DNA of 36,003 bases from a virus. Position numbers and translations under genes: made by a program. The notes beneath the pieces are model-generated. The model saw only the letters and a list, made by a program, of their open reading frames with translations, did no database searches and was not told where the DNA came from. Positions 13,038-20,287 of this stretch are shown here, piece by piece. The first letter of the stretch is position 1. Every line of letters begins with the position of its first letter. The stretch is from the IMG/VR virus record IMGVR_UViG_3300020427_000005, positions 1 through 36,003 of that record. One strand, given 5' to 3'.

Positions 13038-13555
13038 GCAGAGCAAAACGGGCACGCAAGGCGCAATCGCGGAAAGAGATCACGGTCGCGACCCCGCCGT
13101 GGGATCAGGGCGCAATGGGACCGGCAAACCGGCATCGCCTACGCGAAGAACCGGCCACCGAGATTGACCCGGAGACGGGCAAGGAGACTCCGAACCCTAA
13201 CAACGTCCGCAGGTGGCGGCGGGACAGCCACGTCGCGTTGTTCGCCAAGGCGGGAAAGCTGGACCACCGGCAGGCAGCGGCGGCGGAGAAGCTGGTCTTG
13301 GCGGCAGAGGGATTGAAGGACCGCGATCCGCTCGCCGCACTGGATGAAATCCGCGTTCGTGGCGGTGGCGATCCGCAGGCGGCGCGTGTCGATGCGAGGC
13401 GCTATTTCCGGCAGCTATGGGATGACGTGCCAACCGCCTCGCGGCCAGTGATCGAACGCGTGGTGCTGGACGACAAACCTCTTTGGCACGGCAATCCTGC
13501 ACAGCGCGAACGCCATATGCAGCGGTTGCGTGATGGGCTTGACGCTATCGCATAA
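13034..13555 (+). CDS. Hypothetical protein, last gene of the early operon
   Basis: The 173-residue protein has a basic N-terminus (MSRAKRARKAQSRKEITVAT), a middle NPNNVRRWRRDSHVALFAKA, and a C-terminal part with YFRQLWDDVPTASRPVIERV. The layout (Arg-rich motif, helical region, late W-D pattern) recalls alphaproteobacterial phage proteins found just before the late genes, but I cannot name a family. Lambda's antiterminator Q occupies this position, so a late regulator is a reasonable guess. AGGGACGGC lies upstream of the ATG. Confidence 0.65.
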   Translation: MSRAKRARKAQSRKEITVATPPWDQGAMGPANRHRLREEPATEIDPETGKETPNPNNVRRWRRDSHVALFAKAGKLDHRQAAAAEKLVLAAEGLKDRDPLAALDEIRVRGGGDPQAARVDARRYFRQLWDDVPTASRPVIERVVLDDKPLWHGNPAQRERHMQRLRDGLDAIA

Positions 13556-13582
13556 TTTTTTCGGTGGGCTGCGCTTTTCCTC

Positions 13583-13610
13583 TTGACTATCCCCGCAATG
13601 GGGATATATT
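13583..13610 (+). promoter_or_regulatory. Strong promoter with a palindrome in its spacer
   Basis: -35 TTGACT (13583-13588) and -10 TATATT (13605-13610) are 16 bp apart. The spacer is the palindrome ATCCCCGCAATGGGGAT (13589-13605), with perfect 6-bp arms around five bases. The geometry equals that of the immunity operators, but the arms differ (CCC for CAC), so another HTH protein may bind. The -10 box ends six bases before an ATG at 13617. Confidence 0.72.
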
Positions 13611-13616
13611 GAGGAT

Positions 13617-13652
13617 ATGGAAACGGGCAGAGGCTCAACGGGAGACAGGTAG
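13617..13652 (+). CDS. Possible 11-codon leaderless leader peptide
   Basis: ATG at 13617 lies six bases after the -10 box. It opens METGRGSTGDR and stops with TAG at 13650-13652, directly abutting the ATG of the next gene in the same frame. It could couple translation of the 13653 gene to initiation at the mRNA's 5' end. Chance remains possible for so short a frame. Confidence 0.35.
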   Translation: METGRGSTGDR

Positions 13653-13847
13653 ATGACCGCATACACCACAAACCAGCACGGCATCCGCTTCTACATCGAG
13701 ACGGCGATGGACTTTGCAGACGACGGGCGCGTAATTGAGGGGCGCGGTGTGTTTGCGGGACTCGTTCAGGGCAATGACGAACTCGGCGGGGTTTGGTTTG
13801 CAGACGAACATTCGGCTCGGGCTGCGATTGCTGAGTATCGTGGCTGA
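13653..13847 (+). CDS. Small hypothetical protein
   Basis: The 64-residue protein (MTAYTTNQHGIRFYIETAMD, then GGVWFADEHSARAAIAEYRG) is acidic, with a beta-then-helix feel. No family is recognised. GGGAGACAGGTAG precedes the ATG and supports the start. It is the first full gene after the strong promoter at 13583-13610, so it is probably under control of whatever binds the spacer palindrome. Confidence 0.6.
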   Translation: MTAYTTNQHGIRFYIETAMDFADDGRVIEGRGVFAGLVQGNDELGGVWFADEHSARAAIAEYRG

Positions 13848-13848
13848 T

Positions 13849-14145
13849 ATGCGGCTAGGATGGAACAGGGCAGAGGACGGCGTAATAACCGTCTATGCCC
13901 ACACGCATGACGGCCGCGTTGCGGACATTGCAGACTTTTGGCTTCGACCGATGGTCGAACGCTTCGGCGTTGAACGCGAAACTGCGTTGCGTTGGCAGGA
14001 GGAATTTGCGTTGATGCTGGTGGAAAGCCACAACAATCTGTTTAGTAAAGCGGGCGTCTTTGATTGCGCGGGCGACGCCCAAGCCCTCGATAGGCGCGAC
14101 CGGGGAATGTCCAATCCTGACGCTCAAAAGAAAGATACCATATAA
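13849..14145 (+). CDS. Hypothetical protein
   Basis: The 98-residue protein (MRLGWNRAEDGVITVYAHTH, then ADFWLRPMVERFGVERETAL, then FALMLVESHNNLF) is unrecognised. It starts one base after the previous stop, without a clear ribosome site, so coupling is likely. The last 25 residues are low in structure. The frame is also open upstream within the previous gene, where no start is supported. Confidence 0.55.
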   Translation: MRLGWNRAEDGVITVYAHTHDGRVADIADFWLRPMVERFGVERETALRWQEEFALMLVESHNNLFSKAGVFDCAGDAQALDRRDRGMSNPDAQKKDTI

Positions 14146-14192
14146 CTCCTGCCGCTTTCAACGCTAGATGTCGACGGATGTGAGGTTCTGGA

Positions 14193-14384
14193 ATGACCCC
14201 TGACCAGTACGCCCGCTGGGTCGCAGACATGATCGACGCGGGGCGGGCCAGATCGGCCCGTCAATGCGCGATGATGCTGGGCTATGCTGACAAACATGCC
14301 AACCGGCTCAAGGATCGCGGCGGTGATTATCGGCTGGCGCTCGCCTGCGCTGCGCTACTCAACAGGGTTGATGCCTATGAGTGA
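14193..14384 (+). CDS. Small HTH-like protein, paralogue of the 11831 gene
   Basis: The 63-residue protein starts MTPDQYARWVADMIDAGRAR and ends LALACAALLNRVDAYE. It matches the leftward protein at 11831-12022 in length and in spaced residues (W, M, CAxxLG, N, ALAC, ALL). The middle (ARQCAMMLGYADKHANRLKD) looks like an HTH. It is probably a DNA-binding regulator, encoded just before the promoter at 14394-14421. The ATG has GAGG about nine bases upstream. Confidence 0.65.
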   Translation: MTPDQYARWVADMIDAGRARSARQCAMMLGYADKHANRLKDRGGDYRLALACAALLNRVDAYE

Positions 14385-14393
14385 TATGCGTCA

Positions 14394-14421
14394 TTGACAG
14401 GATCAGCGAACAGTGTATTTT
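14394..14421 (+). promoter_or_regulatory. Near-consensus promoter, candidate late promoter
   Basis: -35 TTGACA (perfect, 14394-14399) and -10 TATTTT (14416-14421) are 16 bp apart. Transcription should begin near 14428. It is the strongest-looking promoter in the window and lies at the junction between early genes and the HNH/terminase operon. Confidence 0.72.
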
Positions 14422-14427
14422 TACTTT

Positions 14428-14525
14428 AATCGCCAGAGGCGTGCAGCGGGCCGGTCTGGCAGGATCAGCCCGCATTTTGTTCCCGAGGGACAACAGCCCG
14501 CCCGCAGAGATGTAGGCGGGTTTCT
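14428..14525 (+). ncRNA. Candidate folded leader RNA or small RNA of about 100 nt
   Basis: Between the promoter at 14394-14421 and the terminator-like hairpin no ribosome site or long frame is seen. GCCAGA (14432-14437) pairs with TCTGGC (14455-14460). GCGGGC (14446-14451), inside that loop, pairs with GCCCGC (14468-14473), so the two stems form a pseudoknot or alternative folds. TTGTTCCC and GGGACAA (near 14478-14493) make a third hairpin. The layout recalls the lambda 6S leader RNA. Confidence 0.5.
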
Positions 14526-14527
14526 CC
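14497..14527 (+). terminator. Terminator-like hairpin before the late operon
   Basis: CCCGCC (14497-14502) pairs with GGCGGG (14515-14520). Inside, after one mismatch, GCA pairs with TGT (one G-U) around a GAGA tetraloop of the GNRA type (14507-14510). TTTCTCC follows, a short T-tract. It could end a 100-nt transcript or act as an attenuator. Confidence 0.55.
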
Positions 14528-14596
14528 ATGCGAGGGACAGTGATCTACTTCGCCGCCTTCATCATCGGATGCTGGATCGCGACGGAAACGAGGTGA
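14528..14596 (+). CDS. Possible 22-residue membrane peptide
   Basis: ATG at 14528 opens 22 codons: MRGTVIYFAAFIIGCWIATE, then TR. The hydrophobic stretch VIYFAAFIIGCWIA is long enough for one membrane span, with charges at both ends. Only the right arm of the terminator-like hairpin (GGCGGG) could serve as ribosome site. It ends five bases before the HNH gene, and its 3' end contains that gene's GAGGTGA ribosome site. Confidence 0.35.
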   Translation: MRGTVIYFAAFIIGCWIATETR

Positions 14597-14600
14597 CGCT

Positions 14601-15020
14601 ATGGCTCGCCGCAACAAGGGCGATGCCACGTTCTACCAGACACAACGCTGGCTGAACCTACGGCAAGCCATCCTCAAGCGTGACAGCTTCACCTGCCAGA
14701 TGTGCGGCGCCATGCTGCGAGAAGGCAGAAGCGACAAGGCCAACACCATTCTGCGCCCCGCTGTGGTCGATCACCTGGAGCCGCACCGAGGCGACCAGTC
14801 GCTGTTCTACGATCAAGACAACCTGTGGGCCATTTCGTCCGATATGCACGACAGCGTGTGTCAGGCGATTGAGGCCAAGTATGCAGATGATCCTTTGCGC
14901 ATCGTGGCGGAGAAGCTGAAATATCGGTTCATTGGCTGGGATGGGTATCCGGTATCGCCCCCTGAAAGGTGGGTTGATAGGCATTGGGCTTCCAAGCTGA
15001 TTCGGTATGGGGTAAAATAA
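14601..15020 (+). CDS. HNH endonuclease next to the terminase genes
   Basis: The 139-residue protein has the HNH layout of terminase-associated phage nucleases. WLNLRQAILKRDSFTCQMCG (first zinc knuckle) leads to VVDHLEPHRGDQSLFYDQDN (catalytic DH and structural N) and MHDSVCQAIEA (last His). In HK97-like cos phages such a protein helps the terminase cut DNA at cos. GAGGTGA lies six bases before the ATG. It is the first full gene after the candidate late promoter and leader. Confidence 0.85.
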   Translation: MARRNKGDATFYQTQRWLNLRQAILKRDSFTCQMCGAMLREGRSDKANTILRPAVVDHLEPHRGDQSLFYDQDNLWAISSDMHDSVCQAIEAKYADDPLRIVAEKLKYRFIGWDGYPVSPPERWVDRHWASKLIRYGVK

Positions 15021-15025
15021 GATCA

Positions 15026-15057
15026 GGCCGCGTGGTGCTTCCAACACCAGCGCGGCC
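15026..15057. other. Strong hairpin between the two HNH genes
   Basis: GGCCGCGTGGTG (15026-15037) pairs with CACCAGCGCGGCC (15045-15057) with a single bulged C, leaving a 7-nt loop. No T-tract follows, so it is not a standard terminator. It may protect or process mRNA, or mark the border of the second HNH insertion. Confidence 0.5.
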
Positions 15058-15087
15058 CTAACCACAGACGAACGTGAGAGGTTCGAT

Positions 15088-15894
15088 ATGGCTGATGCCA
15101 TCTCTACATGCGCCGTATGTGGCGATCAATTCCCATTTCGGAGTGGGAAGAAATATTGCTCTCACACATGCAGAAATAGCCGACCCCGCGCTAAGAGATC
15201 AGCATACACGGCGGCGGCCAAGTGGATTACCGATTGTGCGGTGTGCGGGAAAGAGTTCCGACCTAAGCGCAAGGAGAACGCGACTGCCTGCTCGCGGGAG
15301 TGCGGGTTCGTTTGGAAGGCGGCTAAGGCATCAGCCATCTCTAGTGGTGGAAAGGTTTCCTACACCGTTCTTCGCAATAAGTGCGAAACTTGCGGCGCAA
15401 GGTTCGAGCGCAAGGGCATGTATTGTTCAGCGGACTGCACACCCAAATGGTATAAGCCGGTCACGGCAGCGAATTGCAGGAAGTGCGGCAAGGAATTCAA
15501 CCGGACGGACGCAGGCTCTAGCCGGTTTATGTGTTCTGAGGCATGCAGGGATGCCGCGGCTTTCGAGGCTAGGCGCAGAGCAAAGAGAACGCCAGCAGCA
15601 AGGGCAGATAAGAAGCTACGCAAAGCATTGGCCCGAGGGGCAAAGGGTGGTGAGAAGGTTGACCCCACCCAAGTATTCGAGCGGGACGGATACCGATGCG
15701 GCATCTGCGGCAAAAGGACTGCGAAGGGGAAGCGCGGCACGACGCACGGCAATGCGCCTGAGTTGGATCATATCATCGCGTTGTCTATGGGTGGATCACA
15801 TACCTATGCGAATGTGCAGTGCGCGTGTCGGTCCTGCAATCTAACGAAGGGCGCAGGCGTGATAGGCCAGTTGCATCTGTTCCCTGATGGGTGA
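15088..15894 (+). CDS. Second HNH endonuclease with multiple zinc knuckles
   Basis: The 268-residue protein carries a series of Cys-pair motifs: CAVCGDQF and CSHTCRN, then CAVCGKEF and CSREC, then CETCGARF and CSADC, then CRKCGKEF and CSEAC. The C-terminal HNH domain (about residues 193-262) reads VFERDGYRCGICGK, ELDHIIALSMGGSHTYANVQ and CACRSCNLTKG. The zinc knuckles probably contact DNA. It could be a free-standing homing endonuclease, or the real terminase partner, since it lies directly before terS. GTGAGAGG lies upstream of the ATG. An overlapping frame at 15074-15844 lacks any such motif. Confidence 0.85.
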   Translation: MADAISTCAVCGDQFPFRSGKKYCSHTCRNSRPRAKRSAYTAAAKWITDCAVCGKEFRPKRKENATACSRECGFVWKAAKASAISSGGKVSYTVLRNKCETCGARFERKGMYCSADCTPKWYKPVTAANCRKCGKEFNRTDAGSSRFMCSEACRDAAAFEARRRAKRTPAARADKKLRKALARGAKGGEKVDPTQVFERDGYRCGICGKRTAKGKRGTTHGNAPELDHIIALSMGGSHTYANVQCACRSCNLTKGAGVIGQLHLFPDG

Positions 15895-15895
15895 T

Positions 15896-15909
15896 GGCCC
15901 GGGGGGGCC
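15896..15909. other. Candidate cos-region palindrome upstream of terS
   Basis: GGCCCGGGGGGGCC is an interrupted palindrome (GGCCC, four G, GGGCC) just after the second HNH stop and 90 bp before terS. The G-run and place fit a cos site of an HNH/P27-type phage, but nothing in the sequence proves cutting here. The rest of 15895-15999 holds no gene. Confidence 0.3.
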
Positions 15910-15999
15910 TCTAGGTCCGAAAGGAAGAACGCCATCAGGACCCGTGTCGCCCCTTAATTCTCACAGAGATCAAATTTCAAACAGGGGTAGGCCATTCCA

Positions 16000-16428
16000 A
16001 TGCGTAAGCCTGACTACAAACGCGCCTATCGCGAGTGCGAGGATGGCGATGAGCGGGCGGAATTGGCGTCTGCGGAATGGGAATCCATCAAGGCGCACCT
16101 GGCCGAACGCGATCTTCTGACTGATCGGCGGATGAAGATCGCTGACCGGCTGGCGCGTGAGGTTGTCGAATATGAGTTCCTGTTCCCGACTGTGGCGGCG
16201 GAAGGCGCTGTTCTCGTCGGCGGCGGGGAAAATGCCGGTGAGTATTTCAACTACCGCTTCTCGGCGCTAAAGAAACATCAGGCGGAAATCCTCAAGCTAG
16301 AAGAAGCCCTGCAGATCACAGTGAAGGGTGGCGATGGCAAAGGCAAAGAGCCGGAACGCCCCAAAGTCGCGGCGGACAGATACCTCAGCGGCGGACCCGA
16401 CCAGCGAATACGCGCGCCGCGTCATTGA
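16000..16428 (+). CDS. terS: Terminase small subunit, P27 family
   Basis: The 142-residue protein has the P27-type pattern: an N-terminal helical part (MRKPDYKRAYRECEDGDERA), then MKIADRLAREVVEYEFLFPT, then GEYFNYRFSALKKHQAEIL. It should bind the cos region and hand DNA to the large subunit for packaging. It overlaps the large subunit gene by 95 bp, which is common for this pair. It lies directly after two HNH genes, as in HK97-like cos phages. Confidence 0.82.
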   Translation: MRKPDYKRAYRECEDGDERAELASAEWESIKAHLAERDLLTDRRMKIADRLAREVVEYEFLFPTVAAEGAVLVGGGENAGEYFNYRFSALKKHQAEILKLEEALQITVKGGDGKGKEPERPKVAADRYLSGGPDQRIRAPRH

Positions 16429-18142
16429 TGGCGAGATTGTCGCTGGTAAGTTCGTCCGTCTGGCGTGTGAGCGTCATTTCGAGGATCTGACGGCAGGAGC
16501 GGCAAGGGGTCTGTATTTCGACCAAGAGGCCGCACTGGATGCGATAGAGTTCTTTCCGGCCATGCTTTCGATTACGGACGGGCCATTGGCGGGACAGCCT
16601 TTCGAGTTGCTGGATTGGCACAAGTTCGTCGTCGGATCGCTCTTTGGTTGGTATAAGGACGGGCGCTTGCGGTTCCGCGAGGTTTTCGTTGAAACGGGAA
16701 AGGGGCAAGCCAAGTCGCCGCTGATGGGCGGGATCGCGCTATACGTCGCGGGCTTCATGGGCATCCAGCGGGCGCAGACGTATTTCATCGCGGCAAAGCT
16801 TGATCAGGCGAAAATTCCGTTCAAGGATGCTGCGGCATTCGTGCGGGCAGAAATCCCTGGCAGGGGTGAGACACTGGAAAGCCGGGGCGATGTGTTCGTT
16901 TCTGGGTCCGGCGAGAACGCATGGCGGATCGAGTTTCGCGAACAAGGTTCGTTTCTGGAAGCCAAGGCGACGACTGACAGCCTGTCAGGGCCGCGTCCTG
17001 ACGCTGTGTTTGCTGACGAGGTGCATGAGTTCGCCAAGGCCAAGCCCATCGAGTTGTGGAAGGCTGGCGTCAACAAGAAACACGGTTCAGCGTTTCTGTT
17101 CCTCGGGACGAACACCCCGGCGGCGGATCAGATGGTCTGCACCGACATTTCGGAGCGCAATCAGCGCATGCTGGAAGGCGTATTCGAGGATGACACCTCA
17201 TTCGCGTATATCGCGCGGGTGGACGAGGACGACGATCCGTTCAACGACGAAAGCTGCTGGATCAAGGCTCTTCCGGCTCTGGGGATCACCTTCCCTATTG
17301 CCAACATTCGGGAGCAGGTAAACGCTGCCAAGACCGACGCGGGTGCGCGGCTGACGGTTTCGCGGCTGTATTTCGGCATTCCGGTTGGCAGTTCTGGGTT
17401 CTGGGTTGACGAGGCGGCTTGGCGGGCGGCGATGAAGCCGGTTCAGATTGACGCCAGCCTGCCTTGCTATCTGGCTCTGGACCTGTCCGAAAAGAACGAC
17501 CTTACGGCGCTGGCCGGGGTCTGGAAGGACGCTGACGACAAGCTGACGGCGCGGGCGTGGTATTGGACGACGCCAAGCGGGCTAGAGCGCAGATCGGCAC
17601 AGGACAAGATTCCGTATAGCAACTACGTCGAGCGGGGAGAGCTGACAGTCACGCAAAGCGCCGTCATTGACTACGAATTCGTGGCTATGCGGATCAAGGG
17701 AATCGTTGCTGCGAACAACGTAGACAGTCTAACGATTGACCCCGCGTTCTGGGAGAAATTCCGCGATGCCTGCGAGAAGATCGGGCTTGCGGTCTGGGTC
17801 TATGAAGGGCCGGACAAGCCGGAAGGGCAGGGGCTGAAGGTCGTGAGGCACAGCCAAGGGACGAGGATCGCGTTCGGTGAGCGCAACCTTTGTATGCCGC
17901 ACTCGATCAGCCGCCTGACGGATAAGATTTTGGCGGGCGAGATCGCTATCGAGGATAACCGGTTGACGCAATACTGCGCTGCAAACGCGGCTCTGAAGCC
18001 TGACGCGATGGGCAACAACATGTTCGTCAAGCCGCGTCAGCATGGCCGGATTGACGGGATTGTGTCGATTGCAATGGCTGTCGGCGCGTCCGAGGGCATC
18101 AAGACCAAGCCACCCAAGAAATACAAGATTCTGGTTCTATAG
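16334..18142 (+). CDS. terL: Terminase large subunit
   Basis: The 602-residue packaging motor has an N-terminal ATPase and a C-terminal nuclease, the Terminase_1 kind found in HK97-like phages. The Walker A-like loop is ETGKGQAKS (about 120-128) and Walker B is AVFADEVHE (224-232). FLGTNTPAADQM follows as a coupling motif. The nuclease begins near residue 380 with YLALDLSEKNDLTALAG (metal-binding Asp). MFVKPRQHGRIDGIVSIAMA near the end contains the last acidic residue. A GTG two codons upstream is a possible alternative start. Confidence 0.95.
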   Translation: MAKAKSRNAPKSRRTDTSAADPTSEYARRVIDGEIVAGKFVRLACERHFEDLTAGAARGLYFDQEAALDAIEFFPAMLSITDGPLAGQPFELLDWHKFVVGSLFGWYKDGRLRFREVFVETGKGQAKSPLMGGIALYVAGFMGIQRAQTYFIAAKLDQAKIPFKDAAAFVRAEIPGRGETLESRGDVFVSGSGENAWRIEFREQGSFLEAKATTDSLSGPRPDAVFADEVHEFAKAKPIELWKAGVNKKHGSAFLFLGTNTPAADQMVCTDISERNQRMLEGVFEDDTSFAYIARVDEDDDPFNDESCWIKALPALGITFPIANIREQVNAAKTDAGARLTVSRLYFGIPVGSSGFWVDEAAWRAAMKPVQIDASLPCYLALDLSEKNDLTALAGVWKDADDKLTARAWYWTTPSGLERRSAQDKIPYSNYVERGELTVTQSAVIDYEFVAMRIKGIVAANNVDSLTIDPAFWEKFRDACEKIGLAVWVYEGPDKPEGQGLKVVRHSQGTRIAFGERNLCMPHSISRLTDKILAGEIAIEDNRLTQYCAANAALKPDAMGNNMFVKPRQHGRIDGIVSIAMAVGASEGIKTKPPKKYKILVL

Positions 18143-18151
18143 GAGGCGGGC

Positions 18152-18799
18152 ATGGATATGTCAGTCCGCGCTTATGCGCTGTTCGAGACGAAGGCGATTG
18201 ACGAAGGTCGCCGCGTGTTCAAGGGCTGGGCGACGACGCCGACCCCGGATCGCGTGCAGGACACCATCGACCCGATGGGGGCGACGTTCAAGAACCCGCT
18301 GGTTCTGCTGCATCAGCACAAGCATGACATGCCCATCGGGACCGTGACCTTCGACGCGCCGACTGCGAAGGGCATCCAGTTCACCGCCGAGATCCCTGTC
18401 ATCTCGGAGCCGGGCACGCTGAAAGATCGCGTCGATACGGCATGGGGTGAGATCGCAAATGGCATGGTTCGCGCCGTGTCGATTGGCTTTCGCCCGATGA
18501 AATACGCCTACCGAGAGGATGGCGGCATCGACTTCCAGGAGGTCGAGATTTACGAGCTTTCCACGGTCAGTGTTCCCGCGAACGCGGAGGCCGTCATCAG
18601 TGCCGTCAAAAGCCTTGATCGGGCAGCGATGGCGAAAGAGGGCATCGATCCGGATCCGGTTCTGCCTGAAACCAATTCCGCTGAACCCACGCCTGCCGCG
18701 TCTGGCAAGAAGTCGCGTGCGGTCAAGCTGAATGCACCGTCCCGCGTTCGGGAACCCTTTCAACTCCTTCATGTGAAGCGGGCGCTGCCCGGTTCCTGA
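18152..18799 (+). CDS. HK97-family prohead protease
   Basis: The 215-residue serine protease (peptidase family U35) matures the capsid by cutting the scaffold part of the major capsid protein. The catalytic His lies in HQHKHDMPIG (residues 54-63) and the Ser in RAVSIGFRP (Ser110). VEIYELSTVSVPANAEA is the typical end of the fold. The last 60 residues are linker-like. GGAGG precedes the ATG. The gene follows terL directly, with no portal gene between, which is unusual. Confidence 0.93.
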   Translation: MDMSVRAYALFETKAIDEGRRVFKGWATTPTPDRVQDTIDPMGATFKNPLVLLHQHKHDMPIGTVTFDAPTAKGIQFTAEIPVISEPGTLKDRVDTAWGEIANGMVRAVSIGFRPMKYAYREDGGIDFQEVEIYELSTVSVPANAEAVISAVKSLDRAAMAKEGIDPDPVLPETNSAEPTPAASGKKSRAVKLNAPSRVREPFQLLHVKRALPGS

Positions 18800-18817
18800 A
18801 CACAAGGAAACATCACA

Positions 18818-20233
18818 ATGGCAAAAGCCACCTACGCGGAGCAGATCGCTGCCTCCGAACAGAAGCGCGCGGCCACCGTTGCCGCGATGGATGAAATCAT
18901 GACGAAGGCGGCGGACGATCAGTCCACGCTGGATGCCGAGCAGCAGGAGCAATTCGATGACCTGCAATCGGAGATCGCTGAGATCGACGGCCACATCAAG
19001 CGCCTCAAGCTGATGCAGTCGGTGCAGGAAAAGGCTGCGAAGCCGATCGATGGCGGCACGCAGAAGGATGCGACCGCATCGCGTGCTGGCGTGCAGATCA
19101 AGCGCACCGAGAACCTTGATCCCGGCATCGCGTTCGCGCGGATCGCCAAGGTCAAGGCGCTGGCGCGTCTGGACGGCGAAAGCGTCCGCGACGTTGCCAA
19201 AAGCCTCTACGGCGAAGATTCGTCGGTCTACGGTCACTTCGTGAAAGCTGCCGTTCCGGCGGCGAACACGGAAAACGCCGGCTGGGCTGGAAACCTGATC
19301 ACGGATGGTGGAGCCTTTGCCGACTTCGTGGAATTCCTGCGTCCGATGACCATTCTCGGCAAGTTTGGCACCGGCAACATTCCGTCGCTGCGCCAGATCC
19401 CGTTCGATACGCCTGTGCTGATCCAAAGCACCGGCGGTCAGGGCTATTGGGTCGGCGAGGGCAAAGCCAAGCCGCTGACTAGCTGGACCACTGCACGCAC
19501 GATCATGACCCCGTTGAAGGTTGCGACCATCGCCGCCGTCACCGAGGAAATGCTGCGCCGTTCGTCCATCGTTGCTGACGCTTGGATTCGCGATGAACTG
19601 GCCCGCGCCGTTACGGCTCGGATCGACCAGACCTTCATCGACCCCGCTGCGGCCGCTGTTGCTGGCGTGTCGCCCGCCTCGATCACGAACGGCGTCACGC
19701 CGATCATTTCGAGCGGAACGACTGCCGACAATATCCGCGCTGACATGCTGGCCCTGTCTGCGGCTTATCGCGCTGCGAACAACAGCACGAGCGGCACCGT
19801 CTGGATCATGCCGGAAGGCACGGCCGAGGCGCTGGCGATGATGGTCAACCCGCTGGGTCAGGCCGAATTCCCCGGCATCACCGCCGAGGGCGGTTCGTTC
19901 ATGGGCAAGCCGGTGATTACCTCCGAGTATGTCCCGAGCGATTACGACCCGGACGATGCTGGCGCTGCGGAAGCCGGTGCGCTGGTCGTTCTGGCGAAGG
20001 CTCAGGACATCTTCTTCGGCGACGAAGGCGGCGTTCAGGTTGATTTCAGCCGCGAAGCCTCGCTGGAAATGGCCGACAACCCGACCGGCAGCAGCATCAC
20101 GCCGACCGGCTCGCAGCAGGTGTCGATGTTCCAAACCAACAGCGTTGCGTTCCGCGCCGAACGCGCGCTGAACTGGATGAAGCGCCGCCCCGAGGCGGTC
20201 GCGGTTCTGGCAAGCGTGAATTGGGGCGCCTAA
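18818..20233 (+). CDS. Major capsid protein, HK97 fold
   Basis: The 471-residue protein begins with about 100 residues of charged coiled coil (AEQQEQFDDLQSEIAEIDGH), equivalent to the delta domain that the protease removes. The HK97-type body follows, with GNIPSLRQIPFDTPV, GYWVGEGKAKPLTSW, TEEMLRRSSIVADAWIRDEL and a C-terminal VDFSREASLEMADNP. It forms the shell. ACAAGGAAAC lies before the ATG. The gene is followed by a hairpin at 20241-20270. Confidence 0.95.
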   Translation: MAKATYAEQIAASEQKRAATVAAMDEIMTKAADDQSTLDAEQQEQFDDLQSEIAEIDGHIKRLKLMQSVQEKAAKPIDGGTQKDATASRAGVQIKRTENLDPGIAFARIAKVKALARLDGESVRDVAKSLYGEDSSVYGHFVKAAVPAANTENAGWAGNLITDGGAFADFVEFLRPMTILGKFGTGNIPSLRQIPFDTPVLIQSTGGQGYWVGEGKAKPLTSWTTARTIMTPLKVATIAAVTEEMLRRSSIVADAWIRDELARAVTARIDQTFIDPAAAAVAGVSPASITNGVTPIISSGTTADNIRADMLALSAAYRAANNSTSGTVWIMPEGTAEALAMMVNPLGQAEFPGITAEGGSFMGKPVITSEYVPSDYDPDDAGAAEAGALVVLAKAQDIFFGDEGGVQVDFSREASLEMADNPTGSSITPTGSQQVSMFQTNSVAFRAERALNWMKRRPEAVAVLASVNWGA

Positions 20234-20240
20234 GCCCTCT

Positions 20241-20270
20241 TGGGTGGGGCTTAACGGCCCTGCCCACCCA
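20241..20270. other. Hairpin after the major capsid gene
   Basis: TGGGTGGG (20241-20248) pairs perfectly with CCCACCCA (20263-20270) around a 14-nt loop. No T-tract follows. It lies eight bases after the capsid stop and ends just before the ribosome site of the next gene, so it could stabilise the capsid mRNA. Confidence 0.45.
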
Positions 20271-20287
20271 TGAAATCGGAGGCTTAT

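Noticed and set aside
13555-13582. Terminator after the early operon
   Set aside because: There is a T-run (ATTTTTT) at 13553-13560 but no stem precedes it.
15074-15844. 256-codon frame overlapping the second HNH gene
   Set aside because: It shows no zinc or HNH motifs, while the frame at 15088 shows all of them.
18161-20134. 657-codon leftward frame opposite protease and capsid genes
   Set aside because: It is a mirror of two well-supported genes in GC-rich DNA, with no ribosome site and a His/Arg-rich composition typical of antisense frames.
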